Shown: in pieces, positions 37,046 to 46,202 of the stretch | Layout of the letters: each line of letters starts with the position of its first letter | Numbering within the stretch: position 1 is the stretch's first letter | Origin: Actinomadura alba | GTDB taxonomy: Bacteria; Actinomycetota; Actinomycetes; Streptosporangiales; Streptosporangiaceae | Assembly: GCF_014323705.1 (NCBI RefSeq) | Contig: NZ_JABVEC010000011.1 | Coordinates: 124,001-188,000 of the forward strand | Length of the DNA: 64,000 nt | Direction of reading: 5' to 3' | The notes under the pieces: generated by a model | Database searches by the model: none | What the model was told of the DNA's origin: nothing | The model's input: the letters and a program-made list of their open reading frames with translations, nothing else | Made by a program: the position numbers and the translations under genes

Positions 37046-38995
37046 ATGAGCCGTTACCGGTACGGCGCCTACCACGACGGGCCCGATCCGCTCGCGCCGC
37101 CCTATGACGTGCGCTCCGCGCTCGACGCCATGGGCGACTCGGTGCTCGAGGGCACCGATCCGGCCGAGGCGCTGCGCGAGCTGCTCCGCCGCGGCCTGCC
37201 CGATTCACCGCGCGGCCGAGGCCTGGACGATCTGCTCCGCCAGGTCAGGAACCGCCGGCGGGACCTGCGCGGCCAGGGACGGCTGGACGGCACCCTGGAG
37301 CAGGCACGGGCGCTGCTCGACAAGGCGATCGGCCAGGAGCGGGCGGCGCTGTTCCCCGACCCCGATGACGAGGCCAGGTTGCGCGAGGCGGAGCTCGACA
37401 CGCTCCCGGCCGACACGGCGCAGGCCATCACCCGGCTCAGGGACTACGACTGGCGCTCGCCGGACGCGCGCGCGACGTTCGAGGAGCTCAAGCACCTGCT
37501 GAGGCGGGATGTGCTCGACTCGCAGTTCCGCGGGATGAAGCAGGCGCTGGAGCAGCAGGACCCTGCGGCGATGCAGCGGGTCAAGGACATGATGGCCGAG
37601 CTCAACGAGATGCTCGAGAAGGACGCCCGCGGTGAGCACACCGAGGAGGACTTCGAGCGTTTCATGGGGAAGTACGGAGATCTGTTCCCCGACGCGCCGC
37701 GCACGCTGGAGGAGCTGGTCGACTCGCTGGCCAGGCGGGCGGCGGCGATGAACCGCCTGCTCGCCTCGCTCACGCCCGAGCAGCGGGCCGAGCTGGCGGG
37801 CCTGATGGCACAGGCTCTCGAGGATGCCGGACTGGCCATGGAGATGTCCCGGCTGTCCGACGCGCTGCGCGCCCGCCGGCCCGATCTGGACTGGGGCGGA
37901 TCGGAGCGGATGACCGGCGACGATCCCCTGGGCATGGGCGACGCGACCACCGCGCTCGAGGAACTGGCCGATCTCGCCGAGCTCGAGGCGGCGCTGCGGC
38001 AGGACTACCCCGGGGCGCGGATGGACGACATCGACGAGGAGGCGGTCCGCCGGGCCCTGGGCCGCCGGGCGGTCGACGACCTCGCCGAGCTGCGCCGGAT
38101 CGAGGCCGAGCTGGAGCGCCAGGGATACCTGCGCCGCCGTAGCGGTTCGCTGGAGCTGACCGCGAAGGCCGTGCGGCGGCTCGGTGAGACGGCGCTGCGC
38201 CGGGTGTTCTCCCAGCTCGAGGCGGCCCGCCGCGGGGATCACGACCAGGACGGCGCGGGCCAGGCCGGAGAGCTGACGGGGGCGAGCCGGGAGTGGCGGT
38301 TCGGCGACGAACAGCCGCTCGACGTGGTGCGCACCCTCGGCAACGCCGTGCGAAGGTCCGGCGCGCACCGGCCCGTCCGGCTGCACGCCGGCGACTTCGA
38401 GGTGCTCGAGACAGAGCGCCGCAGCGCCGCCGCCGTGTGCCTGCTCGTGGACCTGTCCTACTCGATGGTGCTGCGCGGTACCTGGGGGGTGGCCAAGCAG
38501 ACGGCGCTCGCGCTGCACTCGCTCGTGACGACGAAGTACCCGCAGGACGCGATCCAGATCATCGGCTTCTCCAACTACGCCCGGGTGCTGCAGTCCACCG
38601 AGATGGCGGGGCTCGACTGGGACATGGTGCAGGGCACGAACCTCCACCACGCGCTGCTCATCGCCGGGCGTCATCTCGACCGGCATCCGGACTTCGAGCC
38701 GATCGTGCTGGTGGTCACCGACGGTGAGCCGACCGCGCATCTGCGCCGTGACGGCCGCTCCGTCTTCGACTACCCACCGTCTCCCGAGACCCTGGTGCTG
38801 ACGATGGCCGAGGTGGACAAGATGACGCGGCGGGGGGCGACCCTCAACGTCTTCATGCTCGCCGACGACCAGCGTCTGGTGTCCTTCGTCGAGGAGGTCG
38901 CACGGCGCAACGGAGGGCGGGTCCTCGCCCCCACGCCGGATCGGCTCGGGGAGTACCTGGTGAGCGACTACCTGCGCGCCCGCCGCCGCGCGTGA
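37046..38995 (+). CDS. VWA domain protein, partner of the MoxR-like ATPase
   Basis: 649-residue soluble protein. A long, charged, helical N-terminal region (to about 430) with EHL and DEA rich helices is followed by a von Willebrand A domain (about 455-640). The MIDAS motif is DLSYS (D469, S471, S473), with the threonine in GTNLHHA and the aspartate in VVTDGEPTAH. This layout is that of CoxE/BchD-like VWA proteins operating with MoxR ATPases. GAGGGAGAG precedes the ATG at 37046. The client of the complex is unknown. Confidence 0.9.
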   Translation: MSRYRYGAYHDGPDPLAPPYDVRSALDAMGDSVLEGTDPAEALRELLRRGLPDSPRGRGLDDLLRQVRNRRRDLRGQGRLDGTLEQARALLDKAIGQERAALFPDPDDEARLREAELDTLPADTAQAITRLRDYDWRSPDARATFEELKHLLRRDVLDSQFRGMKQALEQQDPAAMQRVKDMMAELNEMLEKDARGEHTEEDFERFMGKYGDLFPDAPRTLEELVDSLARRAAAMNRLLASLTPEQRAELAGLMAQALEDAGLAMEMSRLSDALRARRPDLDWGGSERMTGDDPLGMGDATTALEELADLAELEAALRQDYPGARMDDIDEEAVRRALGRRAVDDLAELRRIEAELERQGYLRRRSGSLELTAKAVRRLGETALRRVFSQLEAARRGDHDQDGAGQAGELTGASREWRFGDEQPLDVVRTLGNAVRRSGAHRPVRLHAGDFEVLETERRSAAAVCLLVDLSYSMVLRGTWGVAKQTALALHSLVTTKYPQDAIQIIGFSNYARVLQSTEMAGLDWDMVQGTNLHHALLIAGRHLDRHPDFEPIVLVVTDGEPTAHLRRDGRSVFDYPPSPETLVLTMAEVDKMTRRGATLNVFMLADDQRLVSFVEEVARRNGGRVLAPTPDRLGEYLVSDYLRARRRA

Positions 38996-39090
38996 CCCTC
39001 GACCGGCCGGGCACGCGGCCGTGCCGGCGGTGTGGCGGTCGCTCGCGTGGGCACCCCGATGGGCGGAGCGGGTTCGGATAAGGTCGCGTC

Positions 39091-39711
39091 ATGTCGAGTT
39101 CCGATCGCCTGCTGTTGATCCTGCACATCGGATTCGCGATCTTCACGCTGGGCCCGCTGACCGCGGCGACGATGGCCTCGCCCCGCTACATCCGCCTGCG
39201 CCAGGCCGCCGTCCTGCGCTACCTGAACCGGGCGACCCGGATCTACGGGCTGCTCGCGCTGGGGATCTTCCTGTTCGGCCTGCTCCTGGCGGACGGCAAC
39301 TTCTCGCAGGTATGGCTGACGGTCTCCATGACGCTGTTCATCGTGGCGCTCGCCCTGCTGCTCATCGTGGAGCGCGACCAGCGCAAGGCGGTGCACGCGC
39401 TCGAACTCGCCGCAGCCGGACGCGCGCCCGCCGCGCCGGAGCCGACCACCACCGGTGCTCCCGAGGACAAGGCCACCGGGCCCGGCGCGCCCGCCGAGGA
39501 GCCCCCCGCGAACGGAACGCCGGCCGAGCGGGCCGCCGGAGCCAAGGGCATGGACGCGCGGGCCGCCGAAGCGCAGGAGCGGGCGGCCAAGGCAGAGCCG
39601 GCCGGCCCGCCCATCGCCCAGGTCGAGCAGGGCCGGATCGCCGCGATCTCCGGGGTCATCGCGCTGCTGTGGCTCGTGATCTTGTTCTTGATGGTCTGGT
39701 ACGGCCGGTGA
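39091..39711 (+). CDS. four-helix membrane protein with charged insert
   Basis: 206 residues. Three hydrophobic helices in the first 100 residues (LLLILHIGFAIFTLGPLTAA; YGLLALGIFLFGLLLA; WLTVSMTLFIVALALLLIV) are followed by a low-complexity Ala/Pro/Glu-rich loop of about 70 residues. A final helix near the C-terminus (IAAISGVIALLWLVILFLMV) completes it. It resembles DUF2269-type integral membrane proteins, but the match is by pattern only. It follows the VWA gene by 95 bases in the same direction. Confidence 0.75.
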   Translation: MSSSDRLLLILHIGFAIFTLGPLTAATMASPRYIRLRQAAVLRYLNRATRIYGLLALGIFLFGLLLADGNFSQVWLTVSMTLFIVALALLLIVERDQRKAVHALELAAAGRAPAAPEPTTTGAPEDKATGPGAPAEEPPANGTPAERAAGAKGMDARAAEAQERAAKAEPAGPPIAQVEQGRIAAISGVIALLWLVILFLMVWYGR

Positions 39712-39720
39712 CGAGCCCGG

Positions 39721-40746
39721 TCAGCCGGCCGGCTTCTTGGCGATCGAATCGATCCAGGTGATGAGGGTCCGCCAGGCCGCCGGGTCCTTGATGATCGTCA
39801 TGGCGTGGCCGGTACCGGGCACTTCCTTCAGCGTGACCGGCACCCCGTAGCCCTTCAGCTCCGCGACGAGCTCCGTGCTGTGCGCGGTGGGCACGAACTC
39901 GTCCGCCGAGTGCATGATCAGCATCGGCGCGTCACCACGGTCGGCGTGGGTGGCCGGCGCGACGTCTTCGATCCGCTGCCAGCACGTCGTGTCGATCTCC
40001 TGCGGGGTACAGCCGATCAGTTGCTCCACCGCCCCTCGCAGCTTCACCGCCGTACTCGAGGCGCCGGGCAGCGCACCGTCGAGATACGCGAGATAGGGCG
40101 AGTTCACCGGCGACAGGGCGACCACCCCGCTGACCTTCTGGGCCCCGGCGCCGTAGGTGCCCAGCATCGTCGCGAGCTGACCGCCCGCCGACGAACCGAT
40201 GACGACGACTCGCGCCGGGTCGACCTTGAACCGCTCCGCGTGGCGCTTGATGAACGCCAGTGCGGCTTCGGCGTCATCGCGCTGCGCCGGCCACGGCGCC
40301 TCTCCGCTCAGCCGGTAGTCCGCCGAGAACACGGCGTAGCCGTCCGCGGCCAGCCGGTGTGCGACGCGCCGCCACGAGGACTTGTCCCCCGTGAGCCAGG
40401 ACCCGCCGTGCAGCAGCAGGACGGCCGGCTGCGTTCCCTCGGCGGGGCTCCGCAGGTAGGCGTCGATCTGCTGATCGGCGTCGGGCCCGTAGGAGTATCT
40501 CGCGGTCCGCAGTCGGGGCAGCGTGACGATGAAGGCCTGTGCCGTCTCGACCTGGCTGCCCGCGGTGATCTTGGTGGCCTCCTGGGGTGCCTCCGGCGTG
40601 GCGCTCACCGGCTCCTGCGTGGTGGTGGTCGGCGTGGGGCCGACCGGCTCGGCCGGAGCCGCCGCCGCCTCGACGCCCGGGGATACGACCGCCGCCGACG
40701 CGCACGCCGCAGCCACGGCCGCACTGAGCACCAGTACCTTGCGCAC
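39721..40746 (-). CDS. secreted alpha/beta-hydrolase (esterase/lipase-like)
   Basis: 341 residues from the GTG at 40746, preceded by GAGAGGGG. A signal peptide (about 1-28) is followed by a Thr/Pro-rich linker and an alpha/beta-hydrolase domain of the BD-FAE/carboxylesterase group: oxyanion motif LLHGGSW, nucleophile elbow GSSAGG, likely acid in HSADEFVP and catalytic His in GTGHAM. Two cysteines in IGCTPQEIDTTCW could pair in the secreted protein. Convergent with the membrane protein gene at 39091-39711, only nine bases apart. Substrate unknown. Confidence 0.88.
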   Translation of the reverse strand: MRKVLVLSAAVAAACASAAVVSPGVEAAAAPAEPVGPTPTTTTQEPVSATPEAPQEATKITAGSQVETAQAFIVTLPRLRTARYSYGPDADQQIDAYLRSPAEGTQPAVLLLHGGSWLTGDKSSWRRVAHRLAADGYAVFSADYRLSGEAPWPAQRDDAEAALAFIKRHAERFKVDPARVVVIGSSAGGQLATMLGTYGAGAQKVSGVVALSPVNSPYLAYLDGALPGASSTAVKLRGAVEQLIGCTPQEIDTTCWQRIEDVAPATHADRGDAPMLIMHSADEFVPTAHSTELVAELKGYGVPVTLKEVPGTGHAMTIIKDPAAWRTLITWIDSIAKKPAG

Positions 40747-40930
40747 CCAATGCCCCTCTCGTGGTGGAATCTGGCGGTCATCATAGATCACCGGAATGGG
40801 GCGTTGTGCGAGGATCCCCGCCCGGGCGGTCGACCGTGTCGGCACGACCGCCCGGGCGCAGGCGGCCGTCGTGGCCCGCGAGGCGTCGCCGGGCCGGCCC
40901 GGGCGGGCCGGCCGAGGCTCAGGACGAGGC

Positions 40931-42085
40931 TCAGGACAGAGCCTGCTCCAGATCCTGCAGCAGGTCATCGCGGTCTTCGATGCCGACCGACAGCCGGACG
41001 AGGTCGGCGGGCACCTCGAGCGGCGATCCCGACGCGGACGCGTGCGTCATGCGGGCCGGGTGCTCGATCAGCGACTCGACCCCGCCGAGCGACTCGCCGA
41101 GGATGAAGAGCCTCGTGCTCTCGCACACCCGTACGGCCGCGTCCTCTCCGTCGGTGAGCCGGAACGAGACCATGCCGCCGAAGGCGCGCATCTGCTTCGC
41201 GGCGACGTCGTGCCCTGGGTGTCCGGGCAGCCCGGGGTACCTGACCTCGGCCACCCGCGGATGCCGTACGAGCATCTCCGCGACGGCGGTGGCGTTGGCG
41301 CAGTGCCGATCCATGCGCACCCCGAGGGTCTTGATGCCGCGCATCGTCAGCCAGGCGTCGAACGGCCCGCAGATCGAGCCCATCGCGTTCTGGTGGAACT
41401 GGAGCCGCTCGCCCAGCGCGGGGTCGGCGACGACGAGCGCCCCGCCCACCACGTCGGAGTGGCCGCCGAGGTACTTCGTGGTCGAGTGCACGACGACGTC
41501 CGCCCCGAGGGTGAGCGGCTGCTGCAGGTAGGGGGAGGCGAAGGTGTTGTCCACCACGAGCAGGGCGCCCGCCGCGTGGGCCACCTGCGCCAGCGCCGCG
41601 ATGTCGGCGATGCCCAGCAGCGGATTGGTCGGGGTCTCCACCCAGATCGCGATCGTCTCGGGGCGCACGGCCGCGCGCACGGCCGCGATGTCGGCGAGTT
41701 GCACCGGATCGAAGGCCACCCCCCACCGCTCCAGGACCTTGGCGAAGAGCCGGTAGGTGCCGCCGTACGCGTCGCCGGGGATCAGAACGTGGTCGCCGGG
41801 CTTGCATATCGTGCGCAGCAGAGTGTCCTCCGCCGCGAGTCCCGACGCGAAGGCCAGTCCGCGGGTGCCCGCCTCGATGGCCGCCAGGCATTCCTCCAGG
41901 GCGGTGCGGGTCGGGTTGGCCGAGCGGCTGTACTCGTAGCCGCCGCGTAGACCGCCGATGCCGTCCTGCTTGTACGTCGATACCTGGTAGATGGGCGGTA
42001 CGACCGCCCCCGTGGCGGGATCGGGCGCCTGGCCTGCGTGGATGGCCAAGGTCTCGAAACCGGCTGCGTCAGTGAAACGATCCAT
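40931..42085 (-). CDS. metB: cystathionine gamma-synthase or gamma-lyase-type PLP enzyme
   Basis: Trans-sulfuration enzyme of 384 residues, fold-type I. PLP lysine K204 in HSTTKYLGGHS, cofactor residues YEYSRSANPTR and WVETPTNPLL, substrate region FILGESLGGVESLIEHPA. Annotated MetB in mycobacteria (Rv1079), where it lies near cbs as here; MetB-like actinobacterial proteins can also act as cystathionine gamma-lyases, which would complete methionine-to-cysteine conversion with the CBS encoded at 44493-45872. Both activities are compatible with this sequence. Confidence 0.92.
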   Translation of the reverse strand: MDRFTDAAGFETLAIHAGQAPDPATGAVVPPIYQVSTYKQDGIGGLRGGYEYSRSANPTRTALEECLAAIEAGTRGLAFASGLAAEDTLLRTICKPGDHVLIPGDAYGGTYRLFAKVLERWGVAFDPVQLADIAAVRAAVRPETIAIWVETPTNPLLGIADIAALAQVAHAAGALLVVDNTFASPYLQQPLTLGADVVVHSTTKYLGGHSDVVGGALVVADPALGERLQFHQNAMGSICGPFDAWLTMRGIKTLGVRMDRHCANATAVAEMLVRHPRVAEVRYPGLPGHPGHDVAAKQMRAFGGMVSFRLTDGEDAAVRVCESTRLFILGESLGGVESLIEHPARMTHASASGSPLEVPADLVRLSVGIEDRDDLLQDLEQALS

Positions 42086-42108
42086 TCCCCGAGGTTAACG
42101 GGCCCCCG

Positions 42109-42127
42109 CCCTCCTCCAGGAGGAGGG
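42109..42127. repeat. 19-bp palindrome in the metB leader
   Basis: CCCTCCTCC-a-GGAGGAGGG, 24 bases upstream of the metB ATG. Read as RNA it pairs a Shine-Dalgarno-like GGAGGAGGG with CCCTCCTCC; as DNA it is a near-perfect operator-like palindrome. No function is known. Confidence 0.45.
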
Positions 42128-42159
42128 ACTCCCCCGCAGGTACTAGGGCGGATTTCGCC

Positions 42160-42195
42160 GTACGGGCCGACTCGGACCGCGCATTCGACCCGTAC
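42160..42195. promoter_or_regulatory. candidate operator upstream of the MMPL gene
   Basis: GTACGGGCCGA (42160-42170) and TCGACCCGTAC (42185-42195) form an 11-bp inverted repeat with one mismatch and a 14-base spacer, 44 bases before the MMPL start. Size and symmetry suit a dimeric regulator, for instance of the TetR family, which commonly controls MMPL exporters. No regulator gene is adjacent. Confidence 0.5.
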
Positions 42196-42238
42196 CGTTC
42201 AAGGGTAATCACCGAACCCCCCAATCTAAGGAAGACCG

Positions 42239-44398
42239 ATGTTCGCTGCCCTGGCACGCGTTGTCGTAAGGCACCCGTGGTGGACGATCGCGGCCTGGGT
42301 GCTCGCCGCGTTTGTCATCATCTGGCAGTCCCCCAACCTTGAAACCACATCCGACCAGGGCGACTTCCTGCCCTCCAAGTACGAGTCCGTCCAGGCCGCA
42401 CAGCTGGCCGAGAAGGCGTTTCCGCAGCAGGCGGATCTGACCGCGCTCATCGTGGTGCAGCGGACCGACGGCGGGCAGATCACGCCCGCCGATACCGCCA
42501 AGGTGACGCAGGCCGCCGGCAACCTGACCACCAAGAAGTACCCGACCGTTCAGGGCTTCGTGACCGGCCCGCAGGCGGTGGCCCCCAACAAGGCCGTCCA
42601 GCTGATCAGCGTGCCGATGCAGGCGGTGACCGGGGAGGCCGCCAAGGACCAGAGCCAGGCCATCAAGGACATCCGCGCCGAGCTGCCCAAGGAGCTCGGC
42701 AGTGGGCTGGAGGCCAAGGTCGGCGGCGAGGTCGCGGCATTCGTCGACAACGAGGACTCCTTCACCCAGTCTTTCGCGATCATCTCCATCGCCACCTTCG
42801 CGCTGATCATCGGGCTGATCCTGCTGATCTTCCGGGCGCCGCTGGCGGCGGTGCTGCCGATCCTGGTGATCTTCGCCACCGAGATGGTGTCGATGAAGCT
42901 GATCGGCGCCGCCTCCAAGCTTCTGGACTTCTCCGGTGACGACAGCCTGCAGATCATCCTGACCATCGTGCTCTTCGGCGTCGGCGCCGACTACTACCTG
43001 TTCCTGCTGTTCCGCTACCGGGAGCGGCTGCGCGCCGGGGACGACAAGAAGACCGCGCTGATCGTCGCGGCGGAGCGGGTCGGCGAGGTCATCACCTCCG
43101 CCGCTGCGGCCATCGCGGTCACCTTCCTGGTGCTGATGCTGGCCTCCTTCGGCATCTTCGCCGCCTGGGGCCCGTCGCTGGCCATAGGCGTGCTTGTGAT
43201 GGGCGTCACCTCGTTGACGCTGTTCCCGGCCATCCTGTCGCTGCTGGGTCCCGCGGTCTTCTGGCCGTCCAAGGCGTGGAAGAAGCAGCCCAAGGCCACC
43301 GTCTCGGCACGGCTGGGCGGCATGGTCGGCAAGCGCCCGGCCCTGGTCGCCCTCGGCGCCGGCGCCCTGATGGTCGCGCTGGCCGCCGGGGCGGTCGGCT
43401 TCAAGTCCGACTACGACTTCCAGTCCAGCTTCCCGCAGGACACCGAGTCCGCGCAGGCCGCCAAGGACATGCGCAAGGGCTTCCCGGCCGGGCAGACCAC
43501 CCCCGTCCAGGTGATGGTCCAGTCCACCGACGGGCAACCGCTGAACAAGGCGGAACTGGACGCGTTCGGGCAGCGATCCAGGTCACTGCCGGGCATCGGC
43601 GGCGTACAGCCCGCCGAGATGGGCAAAGACCCCACGGTCGCCCGCGTCAACCTGGTGCTCAACGGCAACCCGGTGGACAACGACTCCATCACCCTGGTCA
43701 AGGAGGAACTCACGCCGGCCGTCCACAAGATCGCGCCACAGGGCACCAAGGTGCTGGTGGGCGGCGAGACCGCGATCTACAGCGACATCAACAAGGTCGT
43801 CAACCGGGACCTGTCGGTGATCCTGCCGGTCGCCGGGGTGCTGATCGCGCTGATCCTTCTCGCGCTACTGCGTTCGGTGGTCGCCCCGCTGTACCTGGTC
43901 CCGGCGGTGCTGCTCGGCTTCGCCGCCACCCTGGGCTCCGCGGTGTACGTCTTCCAGGGCGTGATGGGCAAGCCTGGTGAGATCTTCCACCTGCCGATCA
44001 TGCTGTATCTGTTCGTGCTGGCAATCGGCACCGACTACAACATCCTGATGACCGCGCGGCTGCGCGAGGAGGCCAAGGAGGGCCACGAGCCGCGTCGGGC
44101 CGCAGCGTTGGCAGTCGAGCACGGCGGCCCGACGGTCGCCGCCGCCGGGCTGATCCTCGCCGGCACGTTCTCGGTGATGCTGCTGGCCAAGGTCTCGATG
44201 CTGCAGCAGATGGGCTTCTCCATCGCGCTGGGCATCGCGCTGTCGGCTTTCGTGATGTCGATCTTCCTGGTGCCGGGCATCACCGCGCTGCTCGGCCGCG
44301 CCGCCTGGTGGCCAGGGCACGGGGACAGGCCCGTGAAGGGGAACGACTCCGACCGGGTCGACGACGACCGGCTCGCCCCGGTCGGCACCGGCCACTGA
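42239..44398 (+). CDS. MMPL family RND-type transporter
   Basis: 719-residue exporter of the MMPL/RND superfamily with about eleven to twelve membrane helices in two repeats, each with a large periplasmic-side loop. The hallmark proton-relay motifs are present in both halves: GVGADYYLFLLFRYRERL and GTDYNILMTARLREE. MMPL proteins move lipids, siderophores or drugs in actinobacteria. The ATG at 42239 follows GGAAG. It lies between metB and cbs, is transcribed toward cbs, and ends at a strong terminator hairpin. An imperfect palindrome upstream probably regulates it. Confidence 0.92.
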   Translation: MFAALARVVVRHPWWTIAAWVLAAFVIIWQSPNLETTSDQGDFLPSKYESVQAAQLAEKAFPQQADLTALIVVQRTDGGQITPADTAKVTQAAGNLTTKKYPTVQGFVTGPQAVAPNKAVQLISVPMQAVTGEAAKDQSQAIKDIRAELPKELGSGLEAKVGGEVAAFVDNEDSFTQSFAIISIATFALIIGLILLIFRAPLAAVLPILVIFATEMVSMKLIGAASKLLDFSGDDSLQIILTIVLFGVGADYYLFLLFRYRERLRAGDDKKTALIVAAERVGEVITSAAAAIAVTFLVLMLASFGIFAAWGPSLAIGVLVMGVTSLTLFPAILSLLGPAVFWPSKAWKKQPKATVSARLGGMVGKRPALVALGAGALMVALAAGAVGFKSDYDFQSSFPQDTESAQAAKDMRKGFPAGQTTPVQVMVQSTDGQPLNKAELDAFGQRSRSLPGIGGVQPAEMGKDPTVARVNLVLNGNPVDNDSITLVKEELTPAVHKIAPQGTKVLVGGETAIYSDINKVVNRDLSVILPVAGVLIALILLALLRSVVAPLYLVPAVLLGFAATLGSAVYVFQGVMGKPGEIFHLPIMLYLFVLAIGTDYNILMTARLREEAKEGHEPRRAAALAVEHGGPTVAAAGLILAGTFSVMLLAKVSMLQQMGFSIALGIALSAFVMSIFLVPGITALLGRAAWWPGHGDRPVKGNDSDRVDDDRLAPVGTGH

Positions 44399-44412
44399 CG
44401 AGACGATCACTG

Positions 44413-44449
44413 TGGGCCCGCCCGTTACCTCGTGGAGCGGGCGGGCCCA
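44413..44449. terminator. strong bidirectional terminator hairpin
   Basis: TGGGCCCGCCCG (44413-44424) and its perfect complement (44438-44449) form a 12-bp stem with a 13-base loop between the convergent MMPL and cbs genes. Confidence 0.75.
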
Positions 44450-44492
44450 AGGACTTGCGCGACCGAGGGATTCCCAGCGCGCCCGGCGCCGC

Positions 44493-45872
44493 TCAGGCGC
44501 TCGGCGCGCTCGCGAGGAAGGCCAGGAGGTCCTGGCGGGTGATGAGACCGGCCGGCTTGCCGTCGACGAGCACGACCGCGGCACCGGCCTTCTCCAGCAC
44601 GCCGACGGCCTTGCTCACCGGTTCACCAGAACCGATCATCGGCAGTGCGGGCGACATGTGCCCCGCGATCTGCTCGTCCAGCCGCGCCCTGCCGTGTACG
44701 AGGGCGTCCAGCAGATCCCGTTCGACGATGGAGCCGACCACCTCGGCGGCCATGACCGGCGGCTCCTCCTTCATCACCGGGAGCTGCGACACGTTGTACT
44801 CCCGCATCACCGCGATCGCCGTCTCGACCGCCTCATCGGGGTGCACGTGCACGAACTCCGGCATGCCGGGGGTCTTGCGAGCCAGTACCTCGCCGACCTG
44901 TGCCTCCTCGGAGGGCGTCGACAGGAACCCGTAGTCGGCCATCCACTCGTCGTTGAAGATCTTCGAGAGGTACCCACGGCCGCCGTCCGGCAACAGCACC
45001 ACGATGACGTCCTCGGGCGCGGCGGTCTCGGCCACCCGCAGCGCGGCGACGACGGCCAGCCCGCAGGAGCCGCCGACCAGCAGCGCCTCCTCCCTGGCGA
45101 GCCGTCGCGTCATGACGAACGAATCGCGGTCGCTGACCGCGATGACGCGGTCGCAGATGTCCCGGTCATAGGTCTGCGGCCAGATGTCCTCGCCGACGCC
45201 CTCGACGAGGTACGGGCGCCCGGCGCCGCCGGAGTAGACCGACCCCTCGGGGTCGGCCCCGATGACCTGGACCCGGCCGCCGGAGATCTCCTTGAGATAG
45301 CGGCCGGTGCCCGAGACGGTGCCGCCGGTCCCGATGCCGGTCACGAAGTGCGTGATACGCCCTTCGGTCTGCTCCCAGATCTCCGGGCCCGTGCTCTCGT
45401 AGTGCGACTGCGGGTTGCCCGGGTTGACGTACTGGTCGGGCTTCCACGCACCCGGGATCTCGGCCGCGAGCCGATCCGACACCGAGTAATAGGACTCCGG
45501 GTGGTCGGGTGCCACGGCCGTCGGGCAGATGACGACCTCGGCGCCGTACGCCCGCAGCACGTTGATCTTGTCGCCGCCCACCTTGTCCGGGCAGATGAAG
45601 ACACAGCGATAGCCCCGCTCCTGCGCGACGATCGCGAGCCCCACGCCGGTGTTACCGGAGGTCGGCTCCACGATCGTGCCGCCCGGGCGAAGCGCGCCGG
45701 ACACCTCGGCGGCATCGACCATTCGCACGGCGATGCGATCCTTCACCGAGCCACCGGGGTTGAAGTATTCGACCTTGGCCAGCACTTGTGGCGCCAGCCC
45801 GGAGGTCACTTTGCGTAGCCGGACGAGCGGCGTGTTCCCGATCAGTTCGACCAGCGAATCGTGTACTTGCAC
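44493..45872 (-). CDS. cbs: cystathionine beta-synthase
   Basis: PLP fold-type II enzyme condensing homocysteine with serine to cystathionine, the first step of reverse trans-sulfuration. 459 residues. Schiff-base lysine K44 in NPGGSVKDRIA, substrate-binding TSGNTG, phosphate cup GTGGTVSGTGRYLK. Two C-terminal CBS domains (about 335-455) provide allosteric control, as in SAM-regulated enzymes. There is no N-terminal heme domain. It corresponds to Rv1077 of M. tuberculosis. A strong hairpin lies 30-70 bases upstream of its start. Confidence 0.95.
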   Translation of the reverse strand: MQVHDSLVELIGNTPLVRLRKVTSGLAPQVLAKVEYFNPGGSVKDRIAVRMVDAAEVSGALRPGGTIVEPTSGNTGVGLAIVAQERGYRCVFICPDKVGGDKINVLRAYGAEVVICPTAVAPDHPESYYSVSDRLAAEIPGAWKPDQYVNPGNPQSHYESTGPEIWEQTEGRITHFVTGIGTGGTVSGTGRYLKEISGGRVQVIGADPEGSVYSGGAGRPYLVEGVGEDIWPQTYDRDICDRVIAVSDRDSFVMTRRLAREEALLVGGSCGLAVVAALRVAETAAPEDVIVVLLPDGGRGYLSKIFNDEWMADYGFLSTPSEEAQVGEVLARKTPGMPEFVHVHPDEAVETAIAVMREYNVSQLPVMKEEPPVMAAEVVGSIVERDLLDALVHGRARLDEQIAGHMSPALPMIGSGEPVSKAVGVLEKAGAAVVLVDGKPAGLITRQDLLAFLASAPSA

Positions 45873-46202
45873 GGCGACATCCTTGTCAGCTCTGCCGTTG
45901 ACGGATCCGTGCGGCCGGCGGTCCGGCGGCGCACGGATCCGAGTCCTCTTTCATCGTATTTTCCAAGCGCGGGTCCTAAAGCTCCGGCTCGGAGACGTGG
46001 CCCTCGGCCCATTCGAACGTATGCGTGATATCGTCCCCGTCCCGGCCGCGATGACCAGGCCACCCGGTAAGTATGACCGTCCGCTGACCGTAATCCACCA
46101 TTGGACGGCCGGTTCTGTGGTGACCATATGTGATCCTGTGAGTGCTGCCACCGTCAGGGGCGGCGAGAACACCCCGGGGAGTGAGCGGCCGGTGATGAAC
46201 CG
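45873..46202. other. 330-bp intergenic region between divergent cbs and SGNH genes
   Basis: No convincing gene is present. It holds the promoters of both flanking genes. The main structure is an 11-bp inverted repeat at 45902-45941. A locally AT-rich stretch near 45950-45970 is a plausible promoter for cbs, and the segment around 46110-46140 (ATATGTGATCC) one for the SGNH gene. Confidence 0.5.
45902..45941. repeat. 11-bp inverted repeat in the cbs leader
   Basis: CGGATCCGTGC (45902-45912) and GCACGGATCCG (45931-45941) pair perfectly around an 18-base GC-rich loop. It lies between the likely cbs promoter and its start codon, so it could be an attenuator or an operator. It does not match SAM or SAH riboswitch consensus. 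Confidence 0.5.
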
